DNA from: Mantis religiosa
Lineage: Eukaryota > Arthropoda > Insecta > Mantodea > Mantidae
DNA: 64,000 nucleotides
Direction of reading: 5' to 3'
Assembly (NCBI GenBank): GCA_030765055.1
Contig: CM060953.1
Span: 100,231,201 to 100,295,200 of the forward strand
The notes below the pieces were generated by a model. The model did no database searches. It was given only the letters and a program-made list of their open reading frames with translations, and was not told the DNA's origin. Each line of letters starts with the position of its first letter. The stretch's first letter is position 1. Position numbers and translations under genes: made by a program. Below, piece by piece: positions 1-11,770 of this stretch.

Positions 1-740
1 ATAGCTGCCAAAATCAACAATGTTAACTTTCTTCTCTTCTGTGATATTAATGTGGTAGTTAACACTTTTCTAGAGACCATGACTGTTGTAGTTAATGAGT
101 GGCAACAGTTTCACCTAGAAGATGAAGAGGAACATTACACTTTTGAGAGGAAATAGCCTTGGTGTAAAGCACCATTCTGAGGAAATATTTCAATGTTGTA
201 AATTTTTGTACCTTTGAGAAGTTGAGTTATAAACAGGCTTAACCCTTCCAGTCCTGAATTGTTTTGTTACTTCTGCCAGTCTTCCTCTGATTCAAAACCA
301 GTTGTCATGAGGCCGTCTGGCACACCTTCAAGCCATTGACTTGAACAGCCATAATCATTATGGCAACAAATAACGGACTGGCCATCCACTCAAAGCCAGA
401 GTCCATGAGTTCAAGTCTGCAACCGCAATCAAATGTGCATATGGTAAATGATGTGGGAGGGTCCAAGTAAAATAATAGGTGTGATGGCATGTCTGGAAGA
501 TGACTACGGTTGCATAGATGTAGCTTCTTTTCTTATATACGTATAGAACCCTGCAGAAAAGTGAAAATTACTGCTACATAAACATGTGATGTAGACTGTA
601 GTCACCACTGCAATAGAGTTTCATTTTGACAACTTGTGTTTCAATAATTAGCTGTTCAGTTCTACAACAAAAATCCTCCCTTTACACTACAAATAAGAAT
701 TTTATTTGTATTTTATTTTTATTCCTCCATCTCAAATTTT
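1..740. other. Unassigned AT-rich sequence
   Basis: I see no convincing gene here. Short open frames exist but show neither protein-family motifs nor splice-site context. The stretch lies immediately inside a pogo/Tigger-type terminal repeat (741-781), so it may be the interior of a decayed DNA transposon that continues beyond the window. That is inference only. Confidence 0.4.
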
Positions 741-781
741 GTTCCAATTATCCAAAATTTCGGATTGGCAGGGTTTTCCTG
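741..781 (-). repeat. pogo/Tigger-type terminal inverted repeat
   Basis: Read on the minus strand the segment starts CAGGAAAACCCTGCCAATCC and continues with a GGATAATTGG block. This resembles the CAGTNAAACC...GGATAA ends of pogo/Tigger DNA transposons. A TA dinucleotide (782-783) adjoins it, as expected for their target duplication. The partner end is not in the window. The call rests on pattern recognition of the terminus alone. Confidence 0.5.
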
Positions 782-990
782 TATATACAATGTAAATAAT
801 GGAAAAAAATTGCAAGTCAGAACATCTCAAATGTTTTTTTAATTGGTTAAGGACAATATTAACACAAAAAAAATTAGAACCATGACAAATAGGAAAAAAA
901 GGCCTATGCCCATTATAATGAATGCTGGGACTGAGAGGGGCTTCATTTGAATTAAAAGTGATAAATTGAAATCAACTCTAATGCTTTCTT

Positions 991-991
<1 letters not shown>

Positions 992-1036
<45 letters not shown>
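992..1036. repeat. Homopolymer T tract (T45)
   Basis: An uninterrupted run of T. It sits seven bases upstream of the acceptor of the candidate exon 1044-1142, so it may serve as an extreme polypyrimidine tract. It could equally be the reverse-oriented poly-A tail of an inserted retrosequence. Confidence 0.9.
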
Positions 1037-1037
<1 letters not shown>

Positions 1038-1043
1038 GTAAAG

Positions 1044-1142
1044 CTGAGGGATGCACACAAAGGAAACCTGCAGAAGTTCATGACATTGCAATCCAGACTG
1101 AGAATTTGTGTTTCAACAGAGAAACTCAAACATGCGTTGAAG
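1044..1142 (+). CDS. Candidate 33-codon internal exon of a host gene (phase 1-1)
   Basis: The exon follows a T45 tract and a GGTAAAG acceptor and ends at a strong donor, GAAG/GTAAGA. It is 99 bp, divisible by three, and open in the frame that splits a codon after its first base at both ends (phase 1-1). The product reads roughly AEGCTQRKPAEVHDIAIQTE followed by NLCFNRETQTC. It has no transposon similarity that I recognise. The giant exon at 57842-62026 has the same strand, the same phase and a comparable start (GEGLHNKK..., then a nearby QTE), so both may belong to one gene. A chance open frame of this size is quite possible, so transcript evidence would decide. Confidence 0.42.
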
Positions 1143-2614
1143 GTAAGATTTCACCAAACTGCTTAGTTTCTTCTGTGCATTACATTCATGTTGTGTGATA
1201 CATAAATCCAAAATAAGGAGCACTTATAGCACTTACATTATAAAATTACTTGTGTTTATGTTTCATTATTTGAGGAATTAGTGTAATTAAGATTTTATAC
1301 ATACTGATGAAACAAATTCATCTAAAGGGGTTGTGATTAATGTCTTCTTTTCTGTAGGAAAAAATCCAGAAACTTATAAATTAAAAAGTCGAATGTTAGA
1401 CACGGTCGTTTGCCTCCTTTAATTTTGTTCATAATCTTAGTGAATGCTGAACATTATGATTTTAGGATTAATGATCAAATAAATAAATACATGTAGGCAT
1501 TAAAAACAATGAAAACGGTACAGTTGCTTTTAATGTTTTGTTCAACAGAATCAGAGACCAAATCAAATTTCATTTTCTTTGATTTCATCCTCCAAAACCT
1601 CAGCTACTTTTGCCATTGATTCTAGATCTGTCTAAAAGCTGTGAAATTATGCTAAATATATCTTTCGTCTTCAGTTGATTGAGACTGTTTTTGCATTTCC
1701 TCAGCATAAGCAATTTTTGTTTTCCTTTTTTAGATTGCCACAAGTGTAGCACTCAACAGTTTCTTCATTCAGTGAAGAATTTAACTTATAGACCAAGCCT
1801 AAGCCATTTTATTTCAAGTCAGTTCTCTATTTTTGCTTCCTTGTGTATGCACCTTCAGGTCATATATTTCTGCACAAGCTTGAATAAAGTAAAGAAATTG
1901 TTTTAAATAATTTTCTGCACTTGGAAAGGCCTTTTGCCTCTAACAGTTCAAATGAATTGGAGTCAGTCTTAGAGTACCTGGCAGATATTCCAGTAGTCTT
2001 CAACCTTTTGACTTGAGAACAGTCAGTGTCACATTCAACGTGTGTATCTCCTGGTAGAAGGTAATTTTGCTCTACGATTAGATGAACATGTTGGTTATGC
2101 TGGCAATAAGGGGAAAATTACAATGCTAATATTTTTTGTATGTTGCAAAATCTGAGTAGGTTAACCACGAGTTACATTTTTGGCCAGGTATTCAAGCTTC
2201 TCCAGGAAGTAATTGCAGGAAGCAATTTCCGCAGACCCTCTTTTGCTGATTGCTTTGTGACACTAGTATAATCTGTGATATTTCCATCTGATCTGAAATT
2301 ATGAATTTAAGTTGTATATTGAAAGCACATGTTTCTCAAGGGAGATGTTGGCACTAAGATAATACTATTTAATACTTCTTGCAGGTCAAATGCTAAGGCC
2401 CTCAATTTTTGGTCTTCTTGAAGCGTCTCTTTTTTTCTGATAGCCTGGATCTGCTATATGCTGTGCAATTAACCAGTCCATTTCCTTTCCATTGTTTTAT
2501 AACTTAATTTTCAGTATATGAGTAGCAAGTCTTGCATGTGTCTATATGTGATTGTTTAAACAATCAATCTGTTGGTTTAAATTTAAGACACTAACAATAG
2601 TAAGTTGTGGTTTG
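1143..2614. other. Unassigned sequence (intron-like)
   Basis: AT-rich, with no recognisable protein, RNA gene or terminal repeat. Short frames, such as one at 1679-1906, have no supporting motif. A second acceptor-like site at 1356-1357 is followed by 21 open codons and a stop near 1420, but with little to support it. Confidence 0.5.
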
Positions 2615-2619
2615 ATCTA

Positions 2620-2972
2620 CCCAATTTAACAGGTGGAATGTGTACCAAAAAAATACACTAACAGAGTATTCTTTCTACAAAAAAGAGCAGTAGGATTAAT
2701 TCTGGGATTGAAACAATCAGATTATTGTAAAAAAGCTTTCAAAAACCTGAACATTTTAACCCTGTATTCTCTATACATCTATGAAGTCATATTACAGTTA
2801 TATATCAGACAAATTTTAGGTGAAACAATCAAACAAATACATAAGTACTTCACTAAAGGAAACACAAGCTTTCACATCGATTCACACAGATTACAAATAT
2901 ATAAATCCAGACCTATTGCTGCAGCAATGAGTTGTATAAGCTCCATACTTACTTAAAAAATATTGATAGTAT
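2620..2972 (+). pseudogene. CR1/Jockey-group LINE ORF2, C-terminal part (left piece)
   Basis: Translation gives the region downstream of a LINE reverse transcriptase: a LQKRAVGLILG block, then an LNILTLYSLYIYEV block. The intact LINE at 34339-36790 has the matching LQKKIIRIMM and LNILTLPSQYIYEL blocks. The frame shifts near 2930 and continues into the 5' LTR of Gypsy-1. The last codons before the LTR join in frame with the piece at 13692-13776 once one copy of the 4-bp duplication is removed, so Gypsy-1 inserted into this LINE. The 5' part is absent. There is no endonuclease or catalytic YADD here. Confidence 0.75.
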
Positions 2973-3393
2973 TCTCACCCTGTGGCATTATTGAGCCTCT
3001 GCGACAAGTTGGAGCCAGGACGTGTGCTGGAGAGAGAGCGACAGAGAAAGGCACCATAGTGCTCGGTCCATTTATGACTTCCTAAAGCTCATGTTGAAGC
3101 CCCAGTTTCAGGATCTGCCGAGAAATCTCTCGGTAGATCTGGGGCTTTCTAGAAACACTGACTGGGAAGTATAAATACCGGCAAAGTGTTGGAAGCGGGA
3201 GTTGTGTATTGGTTATTGCGACAGTTAATGATTGAAGTGTACACCAGTGGTTTCTTTAATTTGTTTTAATGCGGCGGAGCACCGAATCGGCCTTGAAGAC
3301 AGCTGATTGTCAATTTCATGTCTTTTTACTGCAGCAATAGATCTAAATTTCTATAAGTCAGATTTCCGAATCTATGTAACCCACGCAGTCATA
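2973..3393 (+). repeat. Gypsy-1 5' LTR
   Basis: The 3' LTR starts TGTCAC and ends GTCACA. This copy begins TCTCAC and ends GTCATA, each a point variant. It aligns with 13306-13687 over the GGCATTATTGAGC start, the TTTCTAGAAACA block, the TATAAATACCG promoter block and the AACCCACGCAGTCA end. It is longer than the 3' copy because of extra sequence around 3080-3140. Confidence 0.88.
3170..3177 (+). promoter_or_regulatory. TATA box in Gypsy-1 5' LTR
   Basis: TATAAATA lies about half-way through the LTR and is conserved in the 3' LTR near 13464. It is the expected RNA polymerase II promoter of the element. Confidence 0.6.
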
Positions 3394-3395
3394 TT

Positions 3396-3413
3396 TGGTG
3401 TCAGAAGTGGGAT
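3396..3413 (+). promoter_or_regulatory. Primer-binding site, tRNA-Leu type
   Basis: TGGTGTCAGAAGTGGGAT starts two bases after the LTR. It is complementary to an insect tRNA-Leu 3' end (CCCACTTCTGACA plus CCA). Gypsy-2 and Gypsy-3 carry TGGTGTCAGGA variants at the same place. Confidence 0.85.
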
Positions 3414-3414
3414 G

Positions 3415-4570
3415 ACGAGATAGAAGCTAAGATCTTAGAACAGCTGAAAGAAATGAAGACAGCGAATGACGCCCTCGCTACGAAGACGGAAATTGCAAAT
3501 AACAACCTGTCCGCGATGACCAAAATGAAGGGCGAATTAACCTCAGAAATGAGCAGCAAACGACAACCTTGCTGCGACGATGACTGAAATGAAGGCCGAA
3601 TTAACCATGGAAATGAAAGTGGCGAACGACAGCCTAGCCACAAAAAGAAGGCTGCGAACAAGGCCCTCGCTGACAAATTTGAGAAGCAGTTGGCCGGCAT
3701 TAGAGGTGACGTCACGGTGCTGGGTAAGCGGATGGGCAAGTGGACAAACTAGTCCAAGACATGATGAAACCCATGAACAATTCAGAGGTATAGGCCGACA
3801 GCAACACCAAACCCTGAACGCCATGGTGGAAGACATCGTCGGCAGAAGACGGAAAGATCTGAAGGCCTACGCGCCGGGACGCGACATATCTGCGTGCGTC
3901 AAACCACCGAAGTATGACGGCACGTCAACTTTTAAACTCTTCCGCCGCCAATTCGACACAGTGGGCAATCACAAGTGGCCGCCGGAGGAAGAGGCCACAC
4001 AGCTAATGGCCAGCCTCCAAGAATGGGCCGCAGAGGTGCTGAACGCGATCCAGACAGACGCGGTGCCCAAGGACATCTGGGAGGCCTTGGAAAACCATTT
4101 CGAAAACCACCGCTTGGCTGCAGCCTACCGCAGCCAACTGAAATCTAGGATGCAGCAGCCAGGAGAGACGCTGCAGGAATATGCCTTGGCAGTCGAACAG
4201 TTGGCCAGCAAAGCCTTGGTTGACCTCCCACCCGGATTTGTATCCCGAGAAGTCGCCTACACCTTCGACGGGGTACGAGACGCCGAGATACGTCACTGTC
4301 TAATATCAGTGACTTCAAGACCATCCACGAGTCGCTAACGGCCGCATGGCCAAAGTGATGGTTACCCCGAGCTCGAAGATAAGGAGTATCCGTTACGATG
4401 GAGACCAAAGACTAATCCAGGGACACCGACGAAGTCCAAGTGGCGTGTTGGGGATGTGACCAGACGGAACTCCTGGGGAGAGACTGCCGACACCAAGCTG
4501 CCCAACATAAACAGCTGGAAAACGATTAAGAACCGGGGTGTCCGGGAGCACATCGGCGCCATCGCCGTCA
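3415..4570 (+). pseudogene. gag: Gypsy-1 gag
   Basis: A Gag-like capsid precursor with a coiled, charged N-terminus (repeats of MKTANDALATK type). It has a capsid core with a VKPPKYDGTSTFKLFRRQFD block and an LKSRMQQPGETLQEYALAVEQL block, both shared with Gypsy-2. A CCHC knuckle trace lies at about 4441-4490: C-W-G-C is retained but the histidine is lost. The longest open stretch is 3580-4338, with frameshifts on both sides. The product would coat retrotransposon RNA in cytoplasmic particles, but this copy cannot encode it intact. Confidence 0.8.
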
Positions 4571-5843
4571 TCCTCTGCGCCTCATCAGCCGGCGTACAGA
4601 TGACAGTCTCATCGCGGATGGTTGGGTGAATGGGAGGCCGTGCTGCGTGCTTGTGGACACCGGGGCAGCCGTGACCGTCATCAGACCTGACCTAGCCAGG
4701 TATTTGTCGTCGAGAAAACCGAACCGACCATACCAGCTAGTGACGGCATCGGGTGGCACCTTGCCTGTGGAGAGAGAGGCCCTGCTGCAGTTTACCTGGG
4801 GGCGGAGTGCTTTGCATCTATGGGTATTCGTGGCGAAGTTGGCTGAGGAGATGATACTGGGACCGGATGCCCTCAGGACCCACGAGGTGACTGTCAACAT
4901 CGGCAGGAGGGTTCTGCGGCTCAATGAAGAAGAGGTGATGCTCCGGCACCCCTAAGAACGCCTTGGAATATGCAGGGTAATCCTGAGAGACGACGTGGTT
5001 GTCCGCGTGAGAAGCGAGGTGGTGGTGATGGCGCGACTGAAAGGCCAGTGGTCTAAGAACCTGATGCTGGACCGGAAGATGCCTATGCACGAACTCTTGT
5101 AGCCAGGACAGTGTTGCCATGCCGAGAGAAGGTGCCTTCGAGGCTGCTTAACTCACCAGACACCGATCATGACATCTAGGCCGGAACGGAGTTGGGGACA
5201 TGCGAGCCCATTGTCAGCGTATCGGCCATCGACAAACCCGGAAGCCAGTTTCGACGCAACACCTAGGGCCCCGGCTGCAAGGCTTATGGAGGGGGTTGCC
5301 GACCACTTAACCGCAGAACAACTAGAGAAGTTTCGACAACTTCTGAGACGATACCAGCGTGTTTTCAGCTAAGGTAACAAAATGTTCAGTGAGGTCTACC
5401 TGAAAGTCCGAAGACTGCTCTGTTACCCGGGAGCGATGGAAAACTCCGGAGGTCTTTCCTTGGAGCAATACCTTGAGTTTGAAAAGTGCACCCCTCCATC
5501 GACAACGTCAAGACGTTTTGAAGTGGATACGCCACTTACGCGCGTCAACCCCGCAGGGAAGACTACCGAAAAACCTCGGTGGGGCCACCTGGTGATCTAA
5601 CACACTTACTATGCAGGCTAGTACCCGGGACCTTTTAGGCAACCCTCTTCCCCCTCCGGGTGGCCGAAATCTGACCGGAGGTACCCGATTTCCTGCGGGT
5701 AACAGCGACTACAACCGCACGGACCGAGTCCTCCATCACATATAAACCGGAGACTCCTGCCCTATTCGGCACCCTCCCAGTCACGTTCCGCTTGCAAAAA
5801 AGCGGCGGAACGGGACATACTGGAGGATATGAGATCCAGAGTA
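4571..5843 (+). pseudogene. pol: Gypsy-1 pol, aspartic protease and linker to RT
   Basis: The retropepsin signature VDTGAAVTVIRPDL is at about 4652-4693. It is followed by a PYQLVTASGGTLPVERE block and the flap-like VFVAKLAEEMILGPDALRTH region (to about 4950). Downstream frames are broken but resemble the Gypsy-2 segment leading to the RT (a DHLTAEQLEKFRQLLRRYQR block at about 5300-5370). At 5843 the RT reading is interrupted by I-1 and resumes at 10636. Confidence 0.75.
5835..5843 (+). repeat. Target-site duplication of I-1, left copy
   Basis: TCCAGAGTA here and again at 10627-10635 flanks the nested LINE. Gypsy-2 has the corresponding uninterrupted sequence (GAGATCCAGGGGAGTGATTG, about 22090), so the junction is a genuine insertion. 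Confidence 0.85.
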
Positions 5844-6748
5844 ACACCTGTAGAGGAGTAGTCACCACCTCCAGCTTAGATGGTCTTGCGAATGAGGAAA
5901 TAGTAAGTTGCCTCTCTGATCAACTTGTTTGTCAGGCGTATCGGCTAACACGAAAACAAGATGGCAAGGAGTACCCACTACGTATGGTTTTTCTTACTTT
6001 CGCCGGGACTAAGTTACCCGAGTACATCTATTGCGGCTATGAACGTGCGAGCGTCCGCCAGTATGTCCCGAACCCCATGCGCTGCTTCCAATGTCAGCGG
6101 TTCGGACATACTAAGGTCACGTGTACCAATCCTGCTCTTTGTGAGCAATGTGGCCTACCGACACACGAAAACCCAAACTGCAGTCGAACACCTTATTGCG
6201 TGAACTGTGGCGGTAGTCATCCCTCCAGCTCGCGACAGTGCCCTAGATTCATGGACGAAAAAAGTATTCAGGAGCTACGTGTAAAGGAACGCCTGACTTT
6301 TCCAGAGGCACGACGGCGCTTTGAACAACTAAAGCCTGCTACCACTACTACTGGATATGCATTAGCAGTTCGCCTTACTCCAAATACCACTGTTGCTGTT
6401 CTACACGTCCCTGTCGCCCACGCCTCCACACAGACTGACTTTCTAGCCGTTAAACCCACGTCTCAGACTGCTTGTATATCCACCAGCACTACCTCCGTTT
6501 CAGCCGTACAGACTCCAGCCACCAAGCCATCAGCGAGTAACAACAATCCCGTAGTAAATGTGAAAGACCGATCCCGGCCACAACATAGATCGTGAAGTCG
6601 CTCGCCTTCTATTAGATCCCGGTCTCGTTCTACGAGCCTTAGGAGTTCTGACTCCCGAACATCAGCGGAGTCACAGGAGGCTAACGATTTTCGAATCGTA
6701 GGGCCCAAGTCAGCCAAGGTCAAGAAAAAAGTTAAAACTGCTCGTTAA
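5844..6748 (+). pseudogene. I-1 ORF1, zinc-knuckle Gag-like RNA-binding protein
   Basis: ORF1 is nearly intact from the truncation point. Three knuckle-like cysteine clusters follow each other: CFQCQRFGHTKVTC, CEQCGLPTHENPNC and CVNCGGSHPSSSRQC. A conserved SIQELRVKERLTFPEARRRF helix comes next, shared with I-2. A TGA at 6593-6595 interrupts the frame. Beyond it the frame continues through an Arg/Ser-rich tail (RSPSIRSRSRSTSLRS) to a TAA at 6746-6748. The TGA most simply reflects an Arg CGA to TGA change. The protein would bind element RNA in the RNP. It lacks its N-terminus. Confidence 0.82.
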
Positions 6749-6757
6749 AAACTCTTT

Positions 6758-9700
6758 ATGGAAATAATCCAGTGGAATGTCAATAGTTTTCGAGCTCGTG
6801 CTGAAGACCTACATCATTTAGTTTCTCAACGGTCACCGTCAATTATTTGTCTCCAGGAAACCCACTTACATCCCAATCACTCATTACACCTTCACTCTTT
6901 CAGGATTTAGAAGCGATTCTCTTGCAGGTATGCGTGCAAGCGGTGGCGTTGCTACCTTAGTGGCGCCTAACATCGCCGCCAACGTTCCTCTCATCACGCC
7001 ATTGCAAGCTGTGGCCGTTCGGATACAGCTGAAGAGCATCAGTTTTACCATCTGTAACATGTACCTGCCGCCGCTCATTATAGTTCCAGAGCGGGACCTC
7101 CTAGCTCTATTGGCTCAGCTCCCCTCACCACTACTCCTTTTGGGAGATTTGAATGCCAAGCACATGCTCTGGGGATCAGACACTGATGATGCCTGTGGAC
7201 GCCTCCTCGTAGACGTCTTCGATAAGTCTGACCTGCTTCTGCTGAATACTGGTGACCCGACATTCCTATCATCCGCTTATGGTACACATTCCGTACTAGA
7301 CCTTTCTTTCTGCAGTCCGTCATTAGTACCACTACTTGAGTGGTCAATACTTTCCGACCTCTTAGGCAGTGATCATTACCCCATTACCATTCATTTTTCT
7401 GGCCGCCAATGTGTACCTTCTCGACATCCTCGCTGGATTATTTTCAAAGCTAACTGGGGAAAATTCCATTCCCTCATACACCTCATCGACGATGGTTTCG
7501 ACTCCATCGATGCAATGGTGAAATATTTTACTTGCTCGATCCTGCTCGCTGCAGAATCCAGCATTCCTCGAGGTTCATCTACACCACGTCGAATCACTGT
7601 ACCGTGGTGGTCTGAGGAATGCAGTTTGGCTGTCAAAGCATGCAAACGTGCTTTGCGCGTTTTTCAGCGGCACCCGACGGAAGGGAACTTCGTCGCCTTC
7701 AAACGTTCTCGCGCTAGGGCACAATTTATACTGTGCAACGCAAAGCGTAAATCTTGGGAAGCCTATGTGTCTTCCCTTTCCCGGCGCAGCTCTACTCAAC
7801 AAGTATGGTCAGCTGTTTGGCGGATGTATGGCAAGTATCGCCGGACGGTAATTCCCGGCCTTGCCATCAACGGTTCCATGTGCACCACCGAGCAGGACAT
7901 AGCTGAAGCACTAGCTACCACATTTGCTGCTACTAGCCAAACTGCCCGCTATGACGCTCTCTTCCTGCCTATTAAGGAAAAGGCGGAGCGGGTACCACTT
8001 AATTTTAATAGTGACTGCACCGAGCCGTACAACCAACCTTTTACCGACGCCGAGCTCGCCCATTCTCTAGCGTTAGCAATGGATTCTTCTCCAGGTCCCG
8101 ATGACATACACCAACATATGCTGCTACATCTTCCATCTGAGGCGCTATGTTTCCTTTTAAACATCTATAACCGCATTTGGCATGAGCGGGTTTCCCCCTC
8201 CTCCTGGCGAGAGGGTATTTTCATTGCAATCCCTCGTCCCTGGAAGGATCGTACCCTTCCATCTAGCTACCGCCCCATTTGCCTGACAAGTGTCATCTGT
8301 AAGACCTTTGAGCCAATGATAAATGCTCGGTTAAATTGGTGGCTAGAAAAACAACCATCTGTCCAACTCGCAATGCGGTTTTCGTCGCCATCGCTCAAGT
8401 GTCGATAATCTAACACGCCTTGAGGGGTATGTTTCCGATGCCTTTCTACTGAAACAGCATGCCGTGGGCGTGTTCCTCGACCTGGAGAAGGCCTATGACA
8501 CCACTTGGTGGTACGGCATACTCCGTAACCTACATGGTTATGGTATGCGTGGTCATCTACCAGAATTCCTATGCAACTTTTTAAAACTTCGCCGCTTTCG
8601 TGTCCGCATAGGAAACACGACATCCCGGGAGTGGATACAGGAGAACGGCGTACCTCAAGGGTCGATTTTGAGCGTCGCCCTTTTTGCTGTAGCTATCAAC
8701 GGCATCACTAGTGCCGTTTGAAGTGGAATTCCATCATCACTCTATGTTGACGACTTCGCAGTTTATTATAGGTCAGCCAACATAGATCACATTGAGCGCC
8801 AACTGCAGCTGACCATCACCCAGCTAGCAGCTTGGGCGATTCAAACCGGCTTCCGCTTTTCAGCTGCGAAGACAGAGTGTATCCACTTTCACCGCCTACG
8901 AGGTAGTCACCCGCCTCCTGATCTTCATTTGAACGGCACACCCCTACCATTTGTCTCGCACCTGAAGATCTTGCACCTCTACTTGGACAGTCAACTCAAC
9001 TGGGAGCACCACATTCGTCACCTTCGAGGCTCTTGTGATCGTTCTCTTCGGGTGCTGAAGGTATTATCTGGAGCATCTTGGGGGGGGGGGGGGCGATCGC
9101 ACGGTAATGTTGAGGCTGTACCGCTCTCTGGTTCGGTCCAAGCTGGACTACGGCAGCTTTATTTATGGCGCAGCGACCGCCTCTAAACTTCGCCTTTTAG
9201 ACACCGTGCATCATACTGGCATCCGCCTTGACACAGGAGCTTTCTCCACCAGTCGAGTCGACTGCCTGTATGCAGACTCAGGTGAACCTCCACTCCATAT
9301 TCTTCGCTCGCTGTTACTCTGCTCGTACGTCTCGAAGTTGGCAAGTTATCCCAATCATCCTTGTTTTAAACCAGTTCTGTGTCCAGATTTAGTCCACCGT
9401 TATATGCGCCCTGGTTCTCGGACACGCCCAATGGGAATAAGATTTCGGGATCTCCTACATTAGCATGGCCTCCGAATGCCTCGCGTGGAGAGGTCGTCCA
9501 TCTGCCCTTATCCTGCATGGCAGCTCAATCGTGCGAGGTTCGATCTCTCTCTTTCAAGCAACTCTAGACTCGCTACTCCACATTCAGTGTTCCAACAACT
9601 TTTTGCCGAACTACTGGGCCGTTACCCTAACTATGTTCCGGTCTTTACAGACGGTTCTCAGTTAGGTAGCACTACGGGTTGCGCGTTCTTCATTAATGGT

Positions 9701-10438
9701 GAGGCTCATAAATTTCGCCCTCTGGACTCCACTTCAGTTTTCTCCGCAGAGCTGTATGCCATCCTCTATTTGATCCTTTTTATTTGCAAGTTAGCTCCTG
9801 GCTCTTTTATCGTCTGCACTGACTCTAAGTGCTCTTCAGGCCTTGCAACAGCACACTGCCGCTCACACCCTTGTTTTAAAAATAGAGACCTAGATCTCGC
9901 AAATGCTCAGTCGTGGTTACAATTATGTTTTTACTTGGACCCCAGGCCATGTGGGCATTTCCGGGAACGAGGAGGCGGACGCGGCTGCTAAGTCCGCTTG
10001 CCGTTTGGCCCGGAGTTTAACAACTACGGTGCCATACCAGGATGTGCAACGTTTTTTCCGTCGCCAACTCCTATCTGCTTGGCAGCACTCCTGGACAGCT
10101 TTGGAAGGCACACAACTCCGGGGAATAAAGGAGAGCGTACAACCCTGGGTAACGTCCTGCAGGGATAACCGGCGAGCCGAGGTGATACCCGGCTGAGAAT
10201 TGGGCACACACGAGCGACTCATGGTCAGTTGTTAAGAGGGGAACCGGCCACAGTGTGTGCTCCATGTGCAGTACGCCTCACTGTGCGGCACGTATTACTC
10301 GAGTGCCCGCAGTACGCCCGCGTTCGCCAGTCAGTAGGCTTGGGGATTAACTTGCTGGGTGTTTTAGGGGACGACCCAGTGGCCGTGGTTAAGGCACTGC
10401 GGTTTGTTGCCCAAATCCGTTTTAATAAACAAATCTAA
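6758..10438 (+). pseudogene. I-1 ORF2, endonuclease / reverse transcriptase / RNase H
   Basis: It starts MEIIQWNVNSFRARAEDLHH, nine bases after ORF1. The endonuclease includes the LQETHL and GDLNAKHMLWGS motifs and an SDHYPI block near 7370. The reverse transcriptase includes SSPGPDDIH (about 8090), a GVFLDLEKAYDTTWW block (8467), ENGVPQGSILS (8641) and the catalytic LYVDDFAVYY (about 8739). RNase H has FTDGSQ (about 9645), CTDSKCSSGLA and a TPGHVGISGNEEADAAAKSA block (9940). The end carries a CAPC-RHVLLEC zinc motif (10258). The longest open stretch is 6930-8408. Frameshifts near 6900, 8400, 9080 and 10000 kill the frame. Confidence 0.88.
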
Positions 10439-10626
10439 CTTGCATTTTATATTTGTTAATTTTGTAGATTTCAAGTTGTCTTGGGATGGGTTTTTATGTA
10501 CTTTTAATAGTTGAGTGTTTTTATTTTTATTTTACATTTTAGCTTAATTTGTGTAGGTTTTAGTTTTTAGTGTTGACTTCGGGCCCAAATGACCTTGTTG
10601 TCGACGGGCCCTAAAACACCACACAC

Positions 10627-11770
10627 TCCAGAGTAGTAACTGAAGAATCTGACAGCCCTTGGTGTTCCTCTGAAGTCCTGGTGAAGAATAACGGTGAGCT
10701 ATGCTTCTGCGTGGACTACAGGAAGCTGAAGGCTGTCACCAGGAAGGACTGCTTCCCCTTATCCCGGATTGATGGCACCCTGGACACACTTAGTGGTATG
10801 TAGGGGTTCTCGACCCCCGGCCTGAAGTCGGTTTACTGGCAGGTGGTTCTAGATCACAGGGGGAGACCGTATTCTCAGCAAGCTAAGGGCTTTGGCAGTT
10901 CTTAGTTATGTCCTTTTGTCTCTGCAATGCATGAGCTAGCTTCCAACGTCTCAGAGGCAGTAATGAGAGGATTGACTTACGACTCCTGCCTGATATACCT
11001 GGACGACGACATCTCCACATGACATTCGAAGACCATCTCCACAACCCGAGCAAGAAGCTACAGAGACTGCAGGCGACCAACCTGAAGTTGAACGTGAAGA
11101 AGTGCCAGCTGTTCCGCAAGATCAATTACTTGGGCCACATAGTCTCACCAACCGGAGTGGCCACAGATCCGTAGAACACACAGGCTGTGAGAGATTGGCC
11201 TCATCCGAAGGATAAGTGAGAATTGCGCAGTTTTCTTAGGCTGTGCAGTTATTACCGCTGCTTCATGATGGGCTCTAGCATCGTCAAGCTCCTCACTCGT
11301 CTGACAGAAGAATACCGGCGCTATGTCTGGATGGAGGACGGTGAAGGTGCTTTCCAACAGCTGAAGAGGGCACTTTGCAGGCCTCCTATTTTGGGATTCG
11401 CACAACCAGGAAGCGCCTTCATTGTGGACACCGACGCCAGTGACCATTGCATTGGAGGCGTCCTATCCCAAGTCCAGGACGGCCACGAGCGGGTGAAAGC
11501 CTACAAGGGCAAACAACTGTCCAAGGCAAAGAACTACTTTGTCATCCGGTGAGAGCTGGGGGCAGTGGTGAAGACCTTGGAGCACCTCTACAAGTACCTG
11601 TACAGTCAGCCGTTCCACTTGGGGACTTACCACTCCGCCCTAACTTGGCTGCTTAGGTTTAGAAACCTGGTGGGCCAGTCAGTCCTTTGGGTCCAGAGGC
11701 TGCAAGAGTACTACTTCACCTCCGAACATCGTAGAGGGAAGAGCCACGCCAACGCATACGCCATGTCCTA
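10627..11770 (+). pseudogene. pol: Gypsy-1 pol, reverse transcriptase and RNase H
   Basis: It resumes after I-1 with ESDSPWCSSEVLV and FCVDYRKLKAVTRKDCFPLS. The catalytic box (10996-11010) reads YLDDD because of an extra GAC codon, where Gypsy-2 has YLDD and Gypsy-3 YLD. The tether and RNase H follow: LGFAQPGSAFIVDTDASDHC (about 11390) and a GVLSQVQDG block. Frameshifts and stops are frequent, for example at 10801 and 11217. Confidence 0.82.

Larger units (their letters stand above)
5844..10626 (+). mobile_element. I-1: I-group non-LTR retrotransposon, 5' truncated, nested in Gypsy-1
   Basis: About 4.78 kb, bounded by a perfect 9-bp duplication. It encodes ORF1 with CCHC knuckles, then ORF2 with AP-type endonuclease, reverse transcriptase and RNase H, which places it in the RNase H-bearing I superfamily (I/LOA/Nimb-like; clade not resolved). 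It starts inside ORF1 compared with full-length I-2. The 3' end is ACACCACACAC with no poly-A. A 14-G run at 9080-9093 marks one of several frame breaks. It is younger than Gypsy-1. Confidence 0.9.

Noticed and set aside
301..480. SINE-like head with a GAGTTCAAGTCTG B-box-like match
   Set aside because: No A box at the right spacing and no tail or target duplication.
839..1198. Open frames reading poly-Phe or poly-Lys through the T45 tract
   Set aside because: They are homopolymer translations with no flanking motif. Only the part downstream of the acceptor (1044-1142) is kept as an exon candidate.
1358..1420. Possible alternative terminal exon after TTTTCTGTAG, with a stop and AATAAA downstream
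   Set aside because: Only 21 codons, no similarity and no donor. AT-rich DNA produces such patterns often.
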